A stretch of DNA of 64,000 nt from Variovorax sp. MHTC-1 (GCF_003984645.1 NZ_RWKI01000004.1:331078-395077), one strand, 5' to 3'; numbered from the stretch's first letter, positions 26,161 through 35,175 are shown. Translations and numbers: made by a program. The notes: a model not told the origin generated them from the sequence alone.

Positions 26161-26177
26161 GTTCGATGATCGATCAC
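26161..26177. promoter_or_regulatory. PcaR-like operator in the IclR/catabolic-operon divergent gap
   Basis: GTTCGATGATCGATCAC lies 21 bp from the IclR start and 125 bp before the first AroE-like gene, within a 161-bp divergent intergenic region. It shares 15 of 17 positions with the site at 23595. A further GGTGCGATC, the complement of the GATCGCACC at the other site, follows at 26181. IclR regulators of this group commonly bind direct or inverted repeats of 10 bp in such gaps. Confidence 0.6.
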
Positions 26178-26301
26178 GAGGGTGCGATCAACGCGCTATT
26201 TTCACGCCCCGAACTTGGATCGCGCAAGCGGGAACCCTACATTAGCGACCGTTCCTGCCAAATTGCGCGATAGCCGAACAACTCTAGAGCGAGACAGCAC
26301 C

Positions 26302-27225
26302 ATGTTCCCCTCCATTGCCGGCAGCACCGACCTCTACCTGATCCCCGGCGATCCGGTGACAAACGTGCGCTTGCCGCGCATGTTCAACAGCGTCTTCGAG
26401 CGCTTCGGCATCGACGCCGTGATGGCGCCGGTGCAGGTGGCGACGCGCGACTTCGCCGTTTTCGTCAAGGCCGCCTTCCTCGCCAGGAACGTGCGCGGCA
26501 TGGTGATCGCGCCGCCGCACAAGCCGCGGGTGGTGGACCTGCTCGACGGCGCCGGCCTGTTCGGCCGCGTCGCCGGCTCCGTCAACGTGGTGCGGCGCAT
26601 CGCCAACGGCGAGCTCGAGGGCGATCTCTTCGACGGCGAGGGCCTGCTGGGCGCGCTGGACCACTACAACATCCCGTTCCGCGGCAAGCGGGTGCTGATC
26701 CTCGGCGCCGGCGTCAGCGCCGCGGCCATCGGCGTCGCGCTGGCCGAGGGCGGCACGGTCAACGGCGCCGAGCACATCGCCTTCCACGACATCTCGGCCG
26801 GCAAGGCGGCAGGGGTCGCGGCCAAGCTCGACGCCTTCTTCGACGCGACCACGGTCGCGGTCGACAGCAGCGATCCCGAAGGCTACGACCTGGTCATCAA
26901 CGCCACACCGCTGGGCCTGAAGGAGGGCGATGCCCTGCCGGTGGACGTGGCCCGCATGGAGGCGCACGCGGCGCTGTTCGACATCCTGCTGCGCAACCAG
27001 CCCACGCCGCTGGTGCGCGCCGTCCGTGCGCGCGGGCTCAATGCGCAGGCCGGCTTCGAAATGCTGATCCAGCAGATGCCGTACTACCTCGACTACTTCG
27101 GCCATACGGCCGCGGCGCATGGCGTGCGCGACGACGCGCGCTTCCTGCGCGAGCTGATCTATCCGGACGCAATGGCTGCGGAAATCGACGCGCCGCTGCG
27201 CTACCACTCCGACAGCGTGGCCTGA
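26302..27225 (+). CDS. Divergent AroE-family dehydrogenase (quinate/shikimate dehydrogenase-like) 1
   Basis: A 307-aa two-domain protein of the shikimate dehydrogenase family. The lysine loop (VIAPPHKPRV for the usual TMPHK), the GDLFDGEGLL aspartate and the Rossmann GKRVLILGAGVSAAAIG near residue 133 are present. The N-terminal substrate clamp is altered, GDPVTNVRLP instead of the biosynthetic GxPxxHSxSP, so both serines that hold shikimate are missing. It is therefore unlikely to be biosynthetic AroE. In this operon it probably oxidises shikimate, quinate or a related hydroxy acid to feed the dehydratase encoded 8 bp downstream. Cofactor preference is uncertain. Confidence 0.8.
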   Translation: MFPSIAGSTDLYLIPGDPVTNVRLPRMFNSVFERFGIDAVMAPVQVATRDFAVFVKAAFLARNVRGMVIAPPHKPRVVDLLDGAGLFGRVAGSVNVVRRIANGELEGDLFDGEGLLGALDHYNIPFRGKRVLILGAGVSAAAIGVALAEGGTVNGAEHIAFHDISAGKAAGVAAKLDAFFDATTVAVDSSDPEGYDLVINATPLGLKEGDALPVDVARMEAHAALFDILLRNQPTPLVRAVRARGLNAQAGFEMLIQQMPYYLDYFGHTAAAHGVRDDARFLRELIYPDAMAAEIDAPLRYHSDSVA

Positions 27226-27232
27226 GGACGCC

Positions 27233-28114
27233 ATGGCCATCGCCCTCGACCGCTTCGGCTTCAACACCGTCACCATGGGCGGCGACCTCGGGCACAAGCT
27301 CGAGTGCATGAAGGCCGCGGGCTTTTCCGGCGTCGAGCTGTGGGCGCGCGACCTGATCGCCCATCCGGCCGGTGTCGAGAAGGCGGCCGAGCTGGTCAAG
27401 GCCAGCGGCCTCAAGGTGACCGACTTCCAGCCGCTGCGCGACTTCGAATGCGCGCCCGATGCCATGCGGCCGCACCGGCTCGAGATGGCGCGCGAGCAGT
27501 TGCGCCAGATGGCGCTGGTCGGCGCCGACCTGCTGCTGGTGTGCTCCACCACCTCGCCGCTGGCCGTCGACGACCCCGAGCGCGCGGCCGAAGACTTGCG
27601 CACGCTCGCCACGCTGGCCACGCCGCTCAACATCCGCATTTGCTACGAGGCCCTGTCCTGGGGCCGCCACGTCAACCGCTGGCACCAGGCCTGGGACATC
27701 GTGAAGCGCTGCAACCGAGAGAACGTCGGCCTCAATCTCGATTCCTTCCACATGTCGGTGCACGGCGACGACACGCCCGAGACGCTCGCGCAGCTGGCCG
27801 AAGTGCCGGTCGAGAAGATCTTCCTGGTGCAGCTGGCCGACTACTTCTTCGAATACAGCGACCGCCAGGCCGACATGATCGAGCTTGCGCGCCACCAGCG
27901 CCTGTTTCCGGGCGAGGGCCTGCACGACGTGCGCGACCTGGTGCAGCTGCTCGAGGACAAGGGCTACCGCGGCCACTACACCTTCGAGGTGTTCAACGAC
28001 GACTATGTGAATTCCGACCCCATGGTGGTCGGCCAGCGCGCAATGAAGAGCGCGCGCTGGATCAGCGAGAGCCACGTGAGCACCAGCAATTCAACCCCAA
28101 GGAGACAAGCATGA
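27233..28114 (+). CDS. quiC: 3-dehydroshikimate dehydratase, QuiC-type sugar-isomerase-like
   Basis: A 293-aa xylose-isomerase-like TIM barrel. It would dehydrate 3-dehydroshikimate to protocatechuate. It matches the N-terminal domain of bacterial QuiC/QuiC1 enzymes in DFQPLRDFEC, LLLVCSTTSPLA, ICYEALSWGRHVNRW, NLDSFHMSVHGDD, KIFLVQLAD and FEVFNDDY. The four expected metal ligands lie in YEA (Glu), LDSFH (Asp), VQLAD (Gln) and FEVFN (Glu). Pseudomonas QuiC1 carries an extra C-terminal VOC domain, which is absent here. The TGA overlaps the next start (ATGA). The comparison is from memory of the family, not a database search. Confidence 0.85.
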   Translation: MAIALDRFGFNTVTMGGDLGHKLECMKAAGFSGVELWARDLIAHPAGVEKAAELVKASGLKVTDFQPLRDFECAPDAMRPHRLEMAREQLRQMALVGADLLLVCSTTSPLAVDDPERAAEDLRTLATLATPLNIRICYEALSWGRHVNRWHQAWDIVKRCNRENVGLNLDSFHMSVHGDDTPETLAQLAEVPVEKIFLVQLADYFFEYSDRQADMIELARHQRLFPGEGLHDVRDLVQLLEDKGYRGHYTFEVFNDDYVNSDPMVVGQRAMKSARWISESHVSTSNSTPRRQA

Positions 28115-29277
28115 CCATCGTTCCATCGCGTCGCTTCGCGATCCAGCTCATCGCCGCCTGCGCGGTGGCCGCGGGCGCTTCCGGCGCCTTCGCGCAGAAC
28201 ACGATCAAGATCGTCAACATCGTCGAGCTCTCGGGCGGCGGCGCGACCGCCGGCACCAACTTCAAGAACGGCGTCGAGCTGGCGGTGAAGGAGATCAACG
28301 CCTCGGGCGGCATCCTCGGCAAGAAGATCGAGTCCAGCACCAGCGACACGCAGAGCAACCCCGGCGTCGCCAAGGGACTGACGCAGAAGGCGGTGGACAA
28401 CGAGGTCTTCGCCATCTTCGGCCCGGTGTTCTCGGGCTCGATCATGGTCAGCATGGCCGAGAGCCGCCGCGCCGAGATTCCCAACTTCACCGGCGGCGAG
28501 GCGGCCAGCATCACGCAGCAGGGCAACAAGTACATCTTCCGCACCAGCTTCACGCAGACCACCGCGATGCCGAAGCTCGCGCGCTACATCGACCAACAGC
28601 TCAAGGCGAAGACGCTGGCCGTGATCTACGTCAACAACGACTTCGGCAAGGGCGGCCTCGATTCGATGAAGAAGGCGCTGGCCGCCACGCCGGTGAAGAT
28701 CGCGTCCGAGATCTCGACCGAGCCGGGCCAGATCGACTTTTCCGCCGCGGTGCTGCGCGCCAAGCAGAGCAATGCCGATGCGCTCTTCGCCTACAGCAAC
28801 GAGGAAGAGTCGGCGCGCCTGCTGCGCGAGCTGCGCAAGCAGGGCTGGAGCAAGCCGGTCGTGGGCGAGACCACGCTCACCGGCCAGAAGGTGATCGACC
28901 TCGCGGGCGAGGCGGCCAACGGCGCGATCGCGCACGTGGGGCTCACGGTCGACGCGCCTAACCCGGCCATTCGCGCCTTCCGCGCCAAGTTCGAGAAGGA
29001 ATACAAGTACGTCTCGGACCACAACGGCATGAAGGGCTACTCGGGCGTCTACCTGCTCAAGGCCGCGATCGAGAAGGTCGGCAAGCTCGACCGCAAGGCC
29101 GTCGCCGCCGCGCTGCACGGCCTGAAGGTCAGCGCCGCGCAGCAGCCCGGCGTGCTGATGGACGTCAGCGTCGACGCCAACGGCGACCTCGACCGCGAGA
29201 GCTTCATGGTGGAAGTGAAGAACGGCAAGCAGGAAGTGATCGCCACGTTGCCGGCCCTGGGCGCAGCCGCCAAGTAG
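28111..29277 (+). CDS. Liv-type ABC transporter, periplasmic substrate-binding protein
   Basis: A 388-aa periplasmic binding protein of the branched-chain amino acid/amide family (Peripla_BP_6). The signal peptide is residues 1-28 (RRFAIQLIAACAVAAGASGAFA, cleaved before QNTIKIV). The mature domain has IVNIVELSGGGATAGTNFKNGVELAVKEINASGGILG and YVNNDFGKGG. AGGAGA precedes the ATG. In aromatic catabolic clusters such proteins bind aromatic or alicyclic acids rather than leucine; with its neighbours, quinate, shikimate or protocatechuate is the likely ligand. Confidence 0.9.
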   Translation: MTIVPSRRFAIQLIAACAVAAGASGAFAQNTIKIVNIVELSGGGATAGTNFKNGVELAVKEINASGGILGKKIESSTSDTQSNPGVAKGLTQKAVDNEVFAIFGPVFSGSIMVSMAESRRAEIPNFTGGEAASITQQGNKYIFRTSFTQTTAMPKLARYIDQQLKAKTLAVIYVNNDFGKGGLDSMKKALAATPVKIASEISTEPGQIDFSAAVLRAKQSNADALFAYSNEEESARLLRELRKQGWSKPVVGETTLTGQKVIDLAGEAANGAIAHVGLTVDAPNPAIRAFRAKFEKEYKYVSDHNGMKGYSGVYLLKAAIEKVGKLDRKAVAAALHGLKVSAAQQPGVLMDVSVDANGDLDRESFMVEVKNGKQEVIATLPALGAAAK

Positions 29278-29283
29278 CCTCGC

Positions 29284-30159
29284 ATGACGGACTTCATCCA
29301 GCTCTTCATGAGCGGGCTGGCCACCGGCAGCATCTATGCGCTGGCCGCGCTGGGCTTCACGCTGCTGTGGCAGGCCAGCGGCACCATCAACTTCGCGCAG
29401 GGCGAGTTCGTGATGCTGCCGGCCTTCGCGATGCTCGCCTTCATGTCCTTCGGCGCGCCGCTCCCCGTGAGCTTCGTGCTGACGATCGTGGTGGCGGTCT
29501 TCGTGCTGGGCTGGCTCTTCAAGCGCGGCCTGGTCGACCCGCTGTTCAAGTTCGGGATGATGCCGATCGTGGTGGCCACCATCGGCCTGTCGATCGCGCT
29601 GCGCAACGGCGTGCGCGCCGGCTACAGCGCCGAGGCCCATCCGTTCCCGAGCCTCTTCGCCGACAAGCTCTTCAACGTGGCGGGCGTGACCGTCACGATG
29701 GCCGACCTCGGCACCTTCGGGCTGGCGGTGGCGATCGTGCTGGCCACGCAGGCCTTCATCTCGAAGACCGTGACCGGCCGCGCGATGCAGGCGGTGGCGC
29801 AGAACACCGAGAGCGCGAGCGTGCTGGGCATCAACGTGCCGCGCATGATCTTCTACACCTTCGCCATCAATGCGGCGCTGGCGGTGGCGGCGGCGCTGCT
29901 GGTCACGCCCACCTACCTCGCCAAGTTCGACATGGGCGAGGGCCTGGGTACCAAGGCCTTCTTCGCGGCCATCATCGGCGGCTTCAACAATTCGCGCGGC
30001 GCGCTGCTCGGCGGCCTGATCGTCGGCGTGGCGGAGAACCTGGCCTCGGCCTATATCTCGCCGGCCTACAAGGACGCGGTGGCGCTCGTCATCTTCATGG
30101 TCGTGATCCTGTTCAAGCCGCAGGGCCTCTTGGGCAAGAAAGAGGAGCGCAAGGTATGA
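29284..30159 (+). CDS. Liv-type ABC transporter, permease 1 (LivH-like)
   Basis: A 291-aa inner-membrane permease of the LivH family with about eight helices. It begins FIQLFMSGLATGSIYALAALGFTLLWQASGTINFAQGEFVML, the classic LivH N-terminus, and has a coupling loop TVTGRAMQAVAQNTESASVLGIN. It starts 6 bp after the binding-protein gene and overlaps the LivM-like gene by 4 bp. It transports together with the four other components encoded here. Confidence 0.93.
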   Translation: MTDFIQLFMSGLATGSIYALAALGFTLLWQASGTINFAQGEFVMLPAFAMLAFMSFGAPLPVSFVLTIVVAVFVLGWLFKRGLVDPLFKFGMMPIVVATIGLSIALRNGVRAGYSAEAHPFPSLFADKLFNVAGVTVTMADLGTFGLAVAIVLATQAFISKTVTGRAMQAVAQNTESASVLGINVPRMIFYTFAINAALAVAAALLVTPTYLAKFDMGEGLGTKAFFAAIIGGFNNSRGALLGGLIVGVAENLASAYISPAYKDAVALVIFMVVILFKPQGLLGKKEERKV

Positions 30160-31151
30160 AGAAGACGCATCTCGCGCTGATGGCCGCGGCTGCGGCCGCG
30201 CTGCTGGTCGCGCCCAACTTCCTCAAGAACTACGGCATCTACCTGCTGAGCTACTGGCTGGTGTTCATCATCGCCACCATGGGGCTCAACCTGACGGTGG
30301 GCTATGCGGGCCAGAAATCGCTGGGCCATGCGGCCTTCTTCGGCATCGGCGCCTACACGGTGGCGATCCTCATGAAGGCCGGCATCAGCTTTTGGCTCGG
30401 CCTGCCCGCGGCGGCGCTCTTGTGCTTCGCGGTCGGCCTGGCGCTGGGCTTTCCGGCGCTGCGCGTGCAGGCGATCTACCTCGCCTTCGCCACGCTGGGC
30501 TTCAATACCGCGGTCTGGCTCCTGATGCGCAACGAGGAGTGGCTGACCGGCGGCACCTTCGGCATCAACAACATCCCGCGGCCCGAGCTGGCCGGGCTGT
30601 CGCTGGAGGGCAACCTGGCCTACTACTACTTCGTGCTGGCCGTCGCCGTGCTGCTCGCGCTGCTGCTGTGGGGGCTCTTGCGATCGCCCTGGGGCAAGGC
30701 CTTCACCGCGCTGCGCGACAACCCGATCCGGGCCGAGAGCCTGGGGATCAGCGTGCGCAGCTACACCTTGCTGAGCTTTGCCATCGGCGCCGCCTACGCG
30801 GGCATCGCCGGCGCGCTGTTCGCCTCGCTGGTGCAGTTCATCGAGCCGGCGCCCTTCACCGTGGCGGCCTCGATCATGATGTACCTGATGGTGGTGGTTG
30901 GCGGCCCCGGCTACTTCTGGGGGCCGGTGCTCGGCGCGGCCGTCGGCGTGATCGTGCCCGAATGGCTGCGCGACGTGCCCGGAGTGGCCGACTGGTACCT
31001 GCCGCTGTTCGGCGCTGCCGTGGTGGTGCTGATGGTCTGGCTGCCGGACGGATTGCTCTCGATCCCCGATCGCATCCGGGCGCGGCGCGAGGCGCGCGAA
31101 GCCTCGGCCGCGCGATCGGCGGCTGCCGCGAGCATGGGAGCCATCACATGA
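30156..31151 (+). CDS. Liv-type ABC transporter, permease 2 (LivM-like)
   Basis: A 331-aa permease of the LivM family. Characteristic are LNLTVGYAGQKSLGHAAFFGIGAYTVAIL near residue 45, GTFGINNIPRP, and the coupling loop GKAFTALRDNPIRAESLGISV. There are about nine to ten helices, and an Ala/Arg-rich cytoplasmic C-terminal tail. The ATG at 30156 overlaps the LivH-like stop; the open frame upstream of it is inside that gene. ATGA coupling continues to the ATPase gene. Confidence 0.93.
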   Translation: MKKTHLALMAAAAAALLVAPNFLKNYGIYLLSYWLVFIIATMGLNLTVGYAGQKSLGHAAFFGIGAYTVAILMKAGISFWLGLPAAALLCFAVGLALGFPALRVQAIYLAFATLGFNTAVWLLMRNEEWLTGGTFGINNIPRPELAGLSLEGNLAYYYFVLAVAVLLALLLWGLLRSPWGKAFTALRDNPIRAESLGISVRSYTLLSFAIGAAYAGIAGALFASLVQFIEPAPFTVAASIMMYLMVVVGGPGYFWGPVLGAAVGVIVPEWLRDVPGVADWYLPLFGAAVVVLMVWLPDGLLSIPDRIRARREAREASAARSAAAASMGAIT

Positions 31152-31933
31152 GCGCCGTACTTGCGGAGGCCATCGTGCCTGAGCAGCAGGTCGTGCCGGT
31201 ACTTCGCGTGAGCGATCTCAAGAAGGCCTACGGCGCCATCCAGGCCGTCGCCGGCGTGAGCTTCGAAGTGCGCCCCGGCGAGATCTTCGGCGTGATCGGC
31301 CCCAACGGCTCGGGCAAGACCACGCTCTTCAACAGCATGCTGGGCCAGATCGCGCCCGATGCCGGCCGCATCGAGCTCAAGGGCGAGGACGTGACCAAGC
31401 TGGGTCCGCTCGAACTCAACCGGCGCGGCGTCGGCCGCACCTTCCAGACGCTGCAGGTGTTCGGCAAGATGACGGTGCGCGAGAACCTGATCGTCGCCGC
31501 GCAGGAGCACCAGGGCAGCATGTGGAGCCGCATGTTCGCGCCCGGCGACTCGGGCCTGGGGCCGAAGGCCGACGCGCTGATCGACCAATTCCGCATCCGC
31601 CACGTCGCGAACAAGAAAGCCGGCACGCTCTCCTACGGCCAGCAGAAGCTGGTGGACATCGGCATGGCCTTCATGAGCGAGCCCGACCTGGTGCTGCTCG
31701 ACGAGCCGTGCGCGGGCGTCAATCCCAGCCTGGTCGGCGGACTCTCGACCCTGCTGAAGGACCTGAACCGCACGCGCCGCGGCAGCTTCGTCGTGATCGA
31801 GCACAACATGGACTTCGTGATGGACCTGTGCCACCGCATCATGGTGATGGTCGAGGGCAGGGTGATGGCGATCGGCACGCCGGCCGAGATTCGCGCCAAC
31901 AAGCAAGTTCTTGATGCCTACCTCGGGAATTGA
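31148..31933 (+). CDS. Liv-type ABC transporter, ATP-binding protein 1 (LivG-like)
   Basis: A 261-aa ABC ATPase of the LivG type. Walker A is GPNGSGKTTLFN, the signature is LSYGQQK in place of LSGGQ (usual for LivG), and Walker B is LVLLDEPCAGVNP with the switch histidine in VVIEHNMDFV. An N-terminal extension of ~17 residues precedes the domain. It overlaps the LivM-like gene by 4 bp and is followed by the second ATPase after 2 bp. Confidence 0.93.
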   Translation: MSAVLAEAIVPEQQVVPVLRVSDLKKAYGAIQAVAGVSFEVRPGEIFGVIGPNGSGKTTLFNSMLGQIAPDAGRIELKGEDVTKLGPLELNRRGVGRTFQTLQVFGKMTVRENLIVAAQEHQGSMWSRMFAPGDSGLGPKADALIDQFRIRHVANKKAGTLSYGQQKLVDIGMAFMSEPDLVLLDEPCAGVNPSLVGGLSTLLKDLNRTRRGSFVVIEHNMDFVMDLCHRIMVMVEGRVMAIGTPAEIRANKQVLDAYLGN

Positions 31934-31935
31934 TC

Positions 31936-32679
31936 ATGACCACCACCGACACCTGCATCGAGTTCGACAACGTGCTGGCGGGCTACAAGGATTTCATGAT
32001 CCTCAACAACCTGTCCTTCAAGGCCAGGCGCGGCAAGATCACGCTGCTGCTCGGGCCCAACGGCGCAGGCAAGTCGACCGTGCTCAAGACGCTGTTCGGC
32101 CTGCTCAAGGTGCGCAACGGACGGATCCTGCTCGACGGCCAGGACATCAGCGGCGCCAGTCCGAAGGACCTGCTGGTGAAGCACGGCATCGCCTTCGTGC
32201 CGCAGGGGCGCAACCTGTTCGGCCAGTTGACGGCCTACGAGAACCTCGAGCTCGGCGGCATCACGCTGGGCATGAAGACCACGCACGAGCGCATCCCCGA
32301 AGTGCTCGAGCTTTTTCCGCGCGTGAAGGAGCGCATGCACAGCGCGGCCGCCACGCTCTCCGGCGGCGAGCAGAAGCAGCTCGAGGTCGGCCGTGCACTG
32401 CTGCTGCGGCCCAAGGTGCTCCTGATCGACGAGCCCTCGATCGGCCTGTCGCCGATCGTGGTGCAGGACGTGTTCAGGCTGCTGCGCAAGCTTGCCGACC
32501 AGGGCACCACGGTGCTGATGGTCGAGCAGAACGTGAAGAGCGCGCTGAAGATGGCCGACGAGGCCATCGCACTCGAATCGGGCCGGCTGGTGCTGCACAA
32601 GCCGGCCTCCGAGCTGCTGGCCGATCCGAACATCGAACGCCTGTTCCTCGGTGGCGCGCCTGCCGCGGCGCCGGTCTGA
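31936..32679 (+). CDS. Liv-type ABC transporter, ATP-binding protein 2 (LivF-like)
   Basis: A 247-aa ABC ATPase of the LivF type, with Walker A GPNGAGKSTVLK, signature LSGGEQKQLEVGRALLL, Walker B VLLIDEPSIGLSP and the typical FVPQGRNLFGQLTAYENL stretch. The ATG at 31936 lies 2 bp after the LivG-like stop; an overlapping TTG at 31930 is less likely. It completes a full five-component importer placed between the two AroE-like genes. Confidence 0.93.
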   Translation: MTTTDTCIEFDNVLAGYKDFMILNNLSFKARRGKITLLLGPNGAGKSTVLKTLFGLLKVRNGRILLDGQDISGASPKDLLVKHGIAFVPQGRNLFGQLTAYENLELGGITLGMKTTHERIPEVLELFPRVKERMHSAAATLSGGEQKQLEVGRALLLRPKVLLIDEPSIGLSPIVVQDVFRLLRKLADQGTTVLMVEQNVKSALKMADEAIALESGRLVLHKPASELLADPNIERLFLGGAPAAAPV

Positions 32680-32698
32680 TCCCTATCGAAAGCCACGC

Positions 32699-33532
32699 AT
32701 GATTTCCGGCAAGACCACCCTCATCGCCCATCTCGGCTACCCCACCGCGAGCTTCAAGGCGCCGATGATCTACAACCCCTGGTTCGAGCAGCAGGCCATC
32801 GACGCGGTGGTGGTGCCGATGGGCATCAAGGCCGAGGACTATGCGGCGGCCTTCGCATCGCTGTTCCGCCTTACCAACATCCGCGGCGCGCTGGTGACCA
32901 TGCCGCACAAGATCACGACCATGGATCTGGTCGACGAGCTGACGCCGGCCGCCAGGATCGCGGGCGCCTGCAACGCGGTGCTGAAGCGCGAGGACGGCCG
33001 GCTCGTGGGCGACCAGTTCGACGGTGCCGGCTTCGTGCGCGGCGTGCTGCGCAAGGGCCGCGCGCTCGAGGGCGCGCGCGTGCTGGTGTCGGGCTGCGGG
33101 GGCGTCGGCTCGGCCATCGCCGCCTCGCTGGCCGCGGCCGGCGTCGCGCAGCTTTCGCTGTTCGATGCCAACGCGGCGTCGGCGAAAGCGCTCGCGGGCC
33201 GGCTCACCACGCACTACCCGAAGCTGGGCGTCGCCACCGGCTCCTGCGACCCCGCCGGCTACGACGTGGTGGTCAATGCCACGCCGCTCGGCATGAAGGA
33301 GGGCGATGCGCTACCCTTCGATGTCGATCGCATCGCGCCCACCACCTTCGTCGGCGAGGTCGTGATGAAATCCGAGTACACCCCGCTTCTGCGGGCCGCG
33401 CGCGACAAGGGCTGCGCGGTCCAGATCGGCACCGACATGCTGTTCGAAATGATCCCTGCGTACCTCGAATTCTTCGGTTTCGGCACCGCCACGCCGGAAG
33501 AGCTGCGGGCCGTGGCGAAGATCGCCTATTGA
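32699..33532 (+). CDS. Divergent AroE-family dehydrogenase (quinate/shikimate dehydrogenase-like) 2
   Basis: A 277-aa protein of the shikimate dehydrogenase family. It keeps the catalytic-type lysine (LVTMPHKITT), the aspartate of GDQFDGAGF and the Rossmann loop VLVSGCGGVGSAIAA. The substrate clamp reads GYPTASFKAP, so the second serine of the biosynthetic SxS pair is Ala and the first is displaced. It differs strongly from the other AroE-like protein at 26302, so the two probably use different substrates, for example shikimate and quinate. It is followed after 12 bp by pcaB. Confidence 0.82.
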   Translation: MISGKTTLIAHLGYPTASFKAPMIYNPWFEQQAIDAVVVPMGIKAEDYAAAFASLFRLTNIRGALVTMPHKITTMDLVDELTPAARIAGACNAVLKREDGRLVGDQFDGAGFVRGVLRKGRALEGARVLVSGCGGVGSAIAASLAAAGVAQLSLFDANAASAKALAGRLTTHYPKLGVATGSCDPAGYDVVVNATPLGMKEGDALPFDVDRIAPTTFVGEVVMKSEYTPLLRAARDKGCAVQIGTDMLFEMIPAYLEFFGFGTATPEELRAVAKIAY

Positions 33533-33544
33533 GCAGAACTCGCC

Positions 33545-34756
33545 ATGAGCATCTTCGAGGGCTTCCTCTCCACCTCCGAAACCCTGGCCGCCTTCAGCGA
33601 CCACAACTTCGTCGGCGCGATGCTGCGCTTCGAGGCCGCGCTCGCGCGCGCGCAGGCGGCCGAGGGCCTCATTCCGGAATCGGCAGCGCATTCGATCGCC
33701 GGCAGCTGCAAGGTCGAGCTGTTCGATGTCGCCAAGATCGTGCGCGACAGCGGCCGCGCCGGCAGCGTGGCGATCCCGCTGGTCAAGAGCTTGAAGGAGG
33801 CGGTGGGATTGTTCAATGCCGAGGCGGTGCCCTACGTGCATTTCGGCAGCACCAGCCAGGACGTGATCGACAGCGCGATGGCGCTGGTTACGCGCGAGGC
33901 AGTGGCGCTGGTCGAGGCCGACCTGCTGAAGGCGGCGCAGGCGCTGCTTGCGCATGCCAAGCGCCACGCCGCGACGCCGATCCTCGCGCGCACGCTGATG
34001 CAGCCGGCCTCTGTCACCAGCTTCGGGCTCAAGTGCGCCGGCTGGGCCGCGCCGCTGGTGCGCAGCCGCGCGCGGCTGGCCGAGGCCGCGCGCCGCGCAC
34101 TGCAGCTGCAGCTCGGCGGTGCGGTGGGCACGCTGGCGCAGATGAACGGGCAGGGGCCGGCGGTGCGGCAGCGCATGGCCGAGGAGCTGGGTCTCGGCGA
34201 TCCGGGCTCGACCTGGCACACCCAGCGCGACGAATGGATCGCGCTCGGCTGCGAGTTGGCGCTCATGGTCGGCAGCCTCGGCAAGATCGCGAAGGACATC
34301 GCGCTCATGGGCCAGTACGAAGTCGGCGAACTGGCCGAGCCCAGCGAGCCCGGGCGCGGCGGCTCCTCGGCGATGCCGCACAAGCGCAACCCGGTGGCCT
34401 CGATGGTGGCGCTGGCGGCCGCGCAGCGCGCGCCGCAGCGCGTGGCTGCCTTGCTGGCCGCGATGCCGCAGGAGCACGAGCGCGCGCTCGGCGCCTGGCA
34501 GGCCGAGCTGGGCGAGTGGCCCCAGCTGCTGATGTCCGCCCACGGCAGCGTCCGCGCGCTGGCCGGCGCCTTGCCCGGCCTGCAGATCGATGCGGCGCGC
34601 ATGCGTGCCAACATCGACCGGCTGCGTGCGGAACTTCCGAGCGAAGCCGCGGACGAATGGTTTGATCCGGCACTCGCCGAGCCGGCCGGCACCATCGCGC
34701 TGGCGCAGGTCAAGGCCTTGCAATCCCAACTCGACACACGAAATACTGCACGATGA
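33545..34756 (+). CDS. pcaB: 3-carboxy-cis,cis-muconate cycloisomerase
   Basis: PcaB (403 aa) converts beta-carboxy-cis,cis-muconate to gamma-carboxymuconolactone in the protocatechuate branch of the beta-ketoadipate pathway. It belongs to the fumarase/aspartase superfamily: the signature GRGGSSAMPHKRNPVASM near residue 275 and the early YVHFGSTSQDVIDSAM motif are intact. It is about 50 residues shorter than many PcaB proteins, which lie near 450, but the core is complete. Immediate linkage to pcaC and pcaD makes the assignment firm. An ATGA overlap leads into pcaC. Confidence 0.92.
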   Translation: MSIFEGFLSTSETLAAFSDHNFVGAMLRFEAALARAQAAEGLIPESAAHSIAGSCKVELFDVAKIVRDSGRAGSVAIPLVKSLKEAVGLFNAEAVPYVHFGSTSQDVIDSAMALVTREAVALVEADLLKAAQALLAHAKRHAATPILARTLMQPASVTSFGLKCAGWAAPLVRSRARLAEAARRALQLQLGGAVGTLAQMNGQGPAVRQRMAEELGLGDPGSTWHTQRDEWIALGCELALMVGSLGKIAKDIALMGQYEVGELAEPSEPGRGGSSAMPHKRNPVASMVALAAAQRAPQRVAALLAAMPQEHERALGAWQAELGEWPQLLMSAHGSVRALAGALPGLQIDAARMRANIDRLRAELPSEAADEWFDPALAEPAGTIALAQVKALQSQLDTRNTAR

Positions 34757-35175
34757 CTTCCCCCGACTACGAAGCCGGTCTACTCAACCGCCGCCGCATC
34801 CTCGGCGACGCCTGGGTCGACAAGTCGCTGGCCAACCGCAATGCCTTCAACAGCGAGTTCCAGGAGCTGATCACGCGCCATGCATGGAACGACATCTGGG
34901 GCCGTCCGGCGCTGGGCGACAAGACACGCCGCTTCATGGTGCTGTCGATGATGCTGGGCATCCACGCGTATGAAGAATTCGCGATGCACATGCGCGCCGC
35001 GCTCGACGGGCCGCCGGAATCGCGGCTCTCGCCCGAGGAGATCAAGGAAGTGATCATGATGGCCGCCATCTACTGCGGCGTGCCGGTGGCCAACCACGCC
35101 TTCGGCATTGCCACCGGCATCCTGCGCGAGAAAGGCCTGCTCGAAGAGATCAAAGCGATCGAAGGAAATCCATGA
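34753..35175 (+). CDS. pcaC: 4-carboxymuconolactone decarboxylase
   Basis: PcaC (140 aa) decarboxylates gamma-carboxymuconolactone to beta-ketoadipate enol-lactone. It has the family's RRRILGDAWVDKSLANRN start, a short helical bundle, and the C-terminal VIMMAAIYCGVPVANHAFGIA motif. Length and sequence match stand-alone PcaC; it is not fused to PcaD as in some actinobacteria. Its start overlaps the pcaB stop and its stop overlaps the pcaD start. Confidence 0.94.
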   Translation: MTSPDYEAGLLNRRRILGDAWVDKSLANRNAFNSEFQELITRHAWNDIWGRPALGDKTRRFMVLSMMLGIHAYEEFAMHMRAALDGPPESRLSPEEIKEVIMMAAIYCGVPVANHAFGIATGILREKGLLEEIKAIEGNP

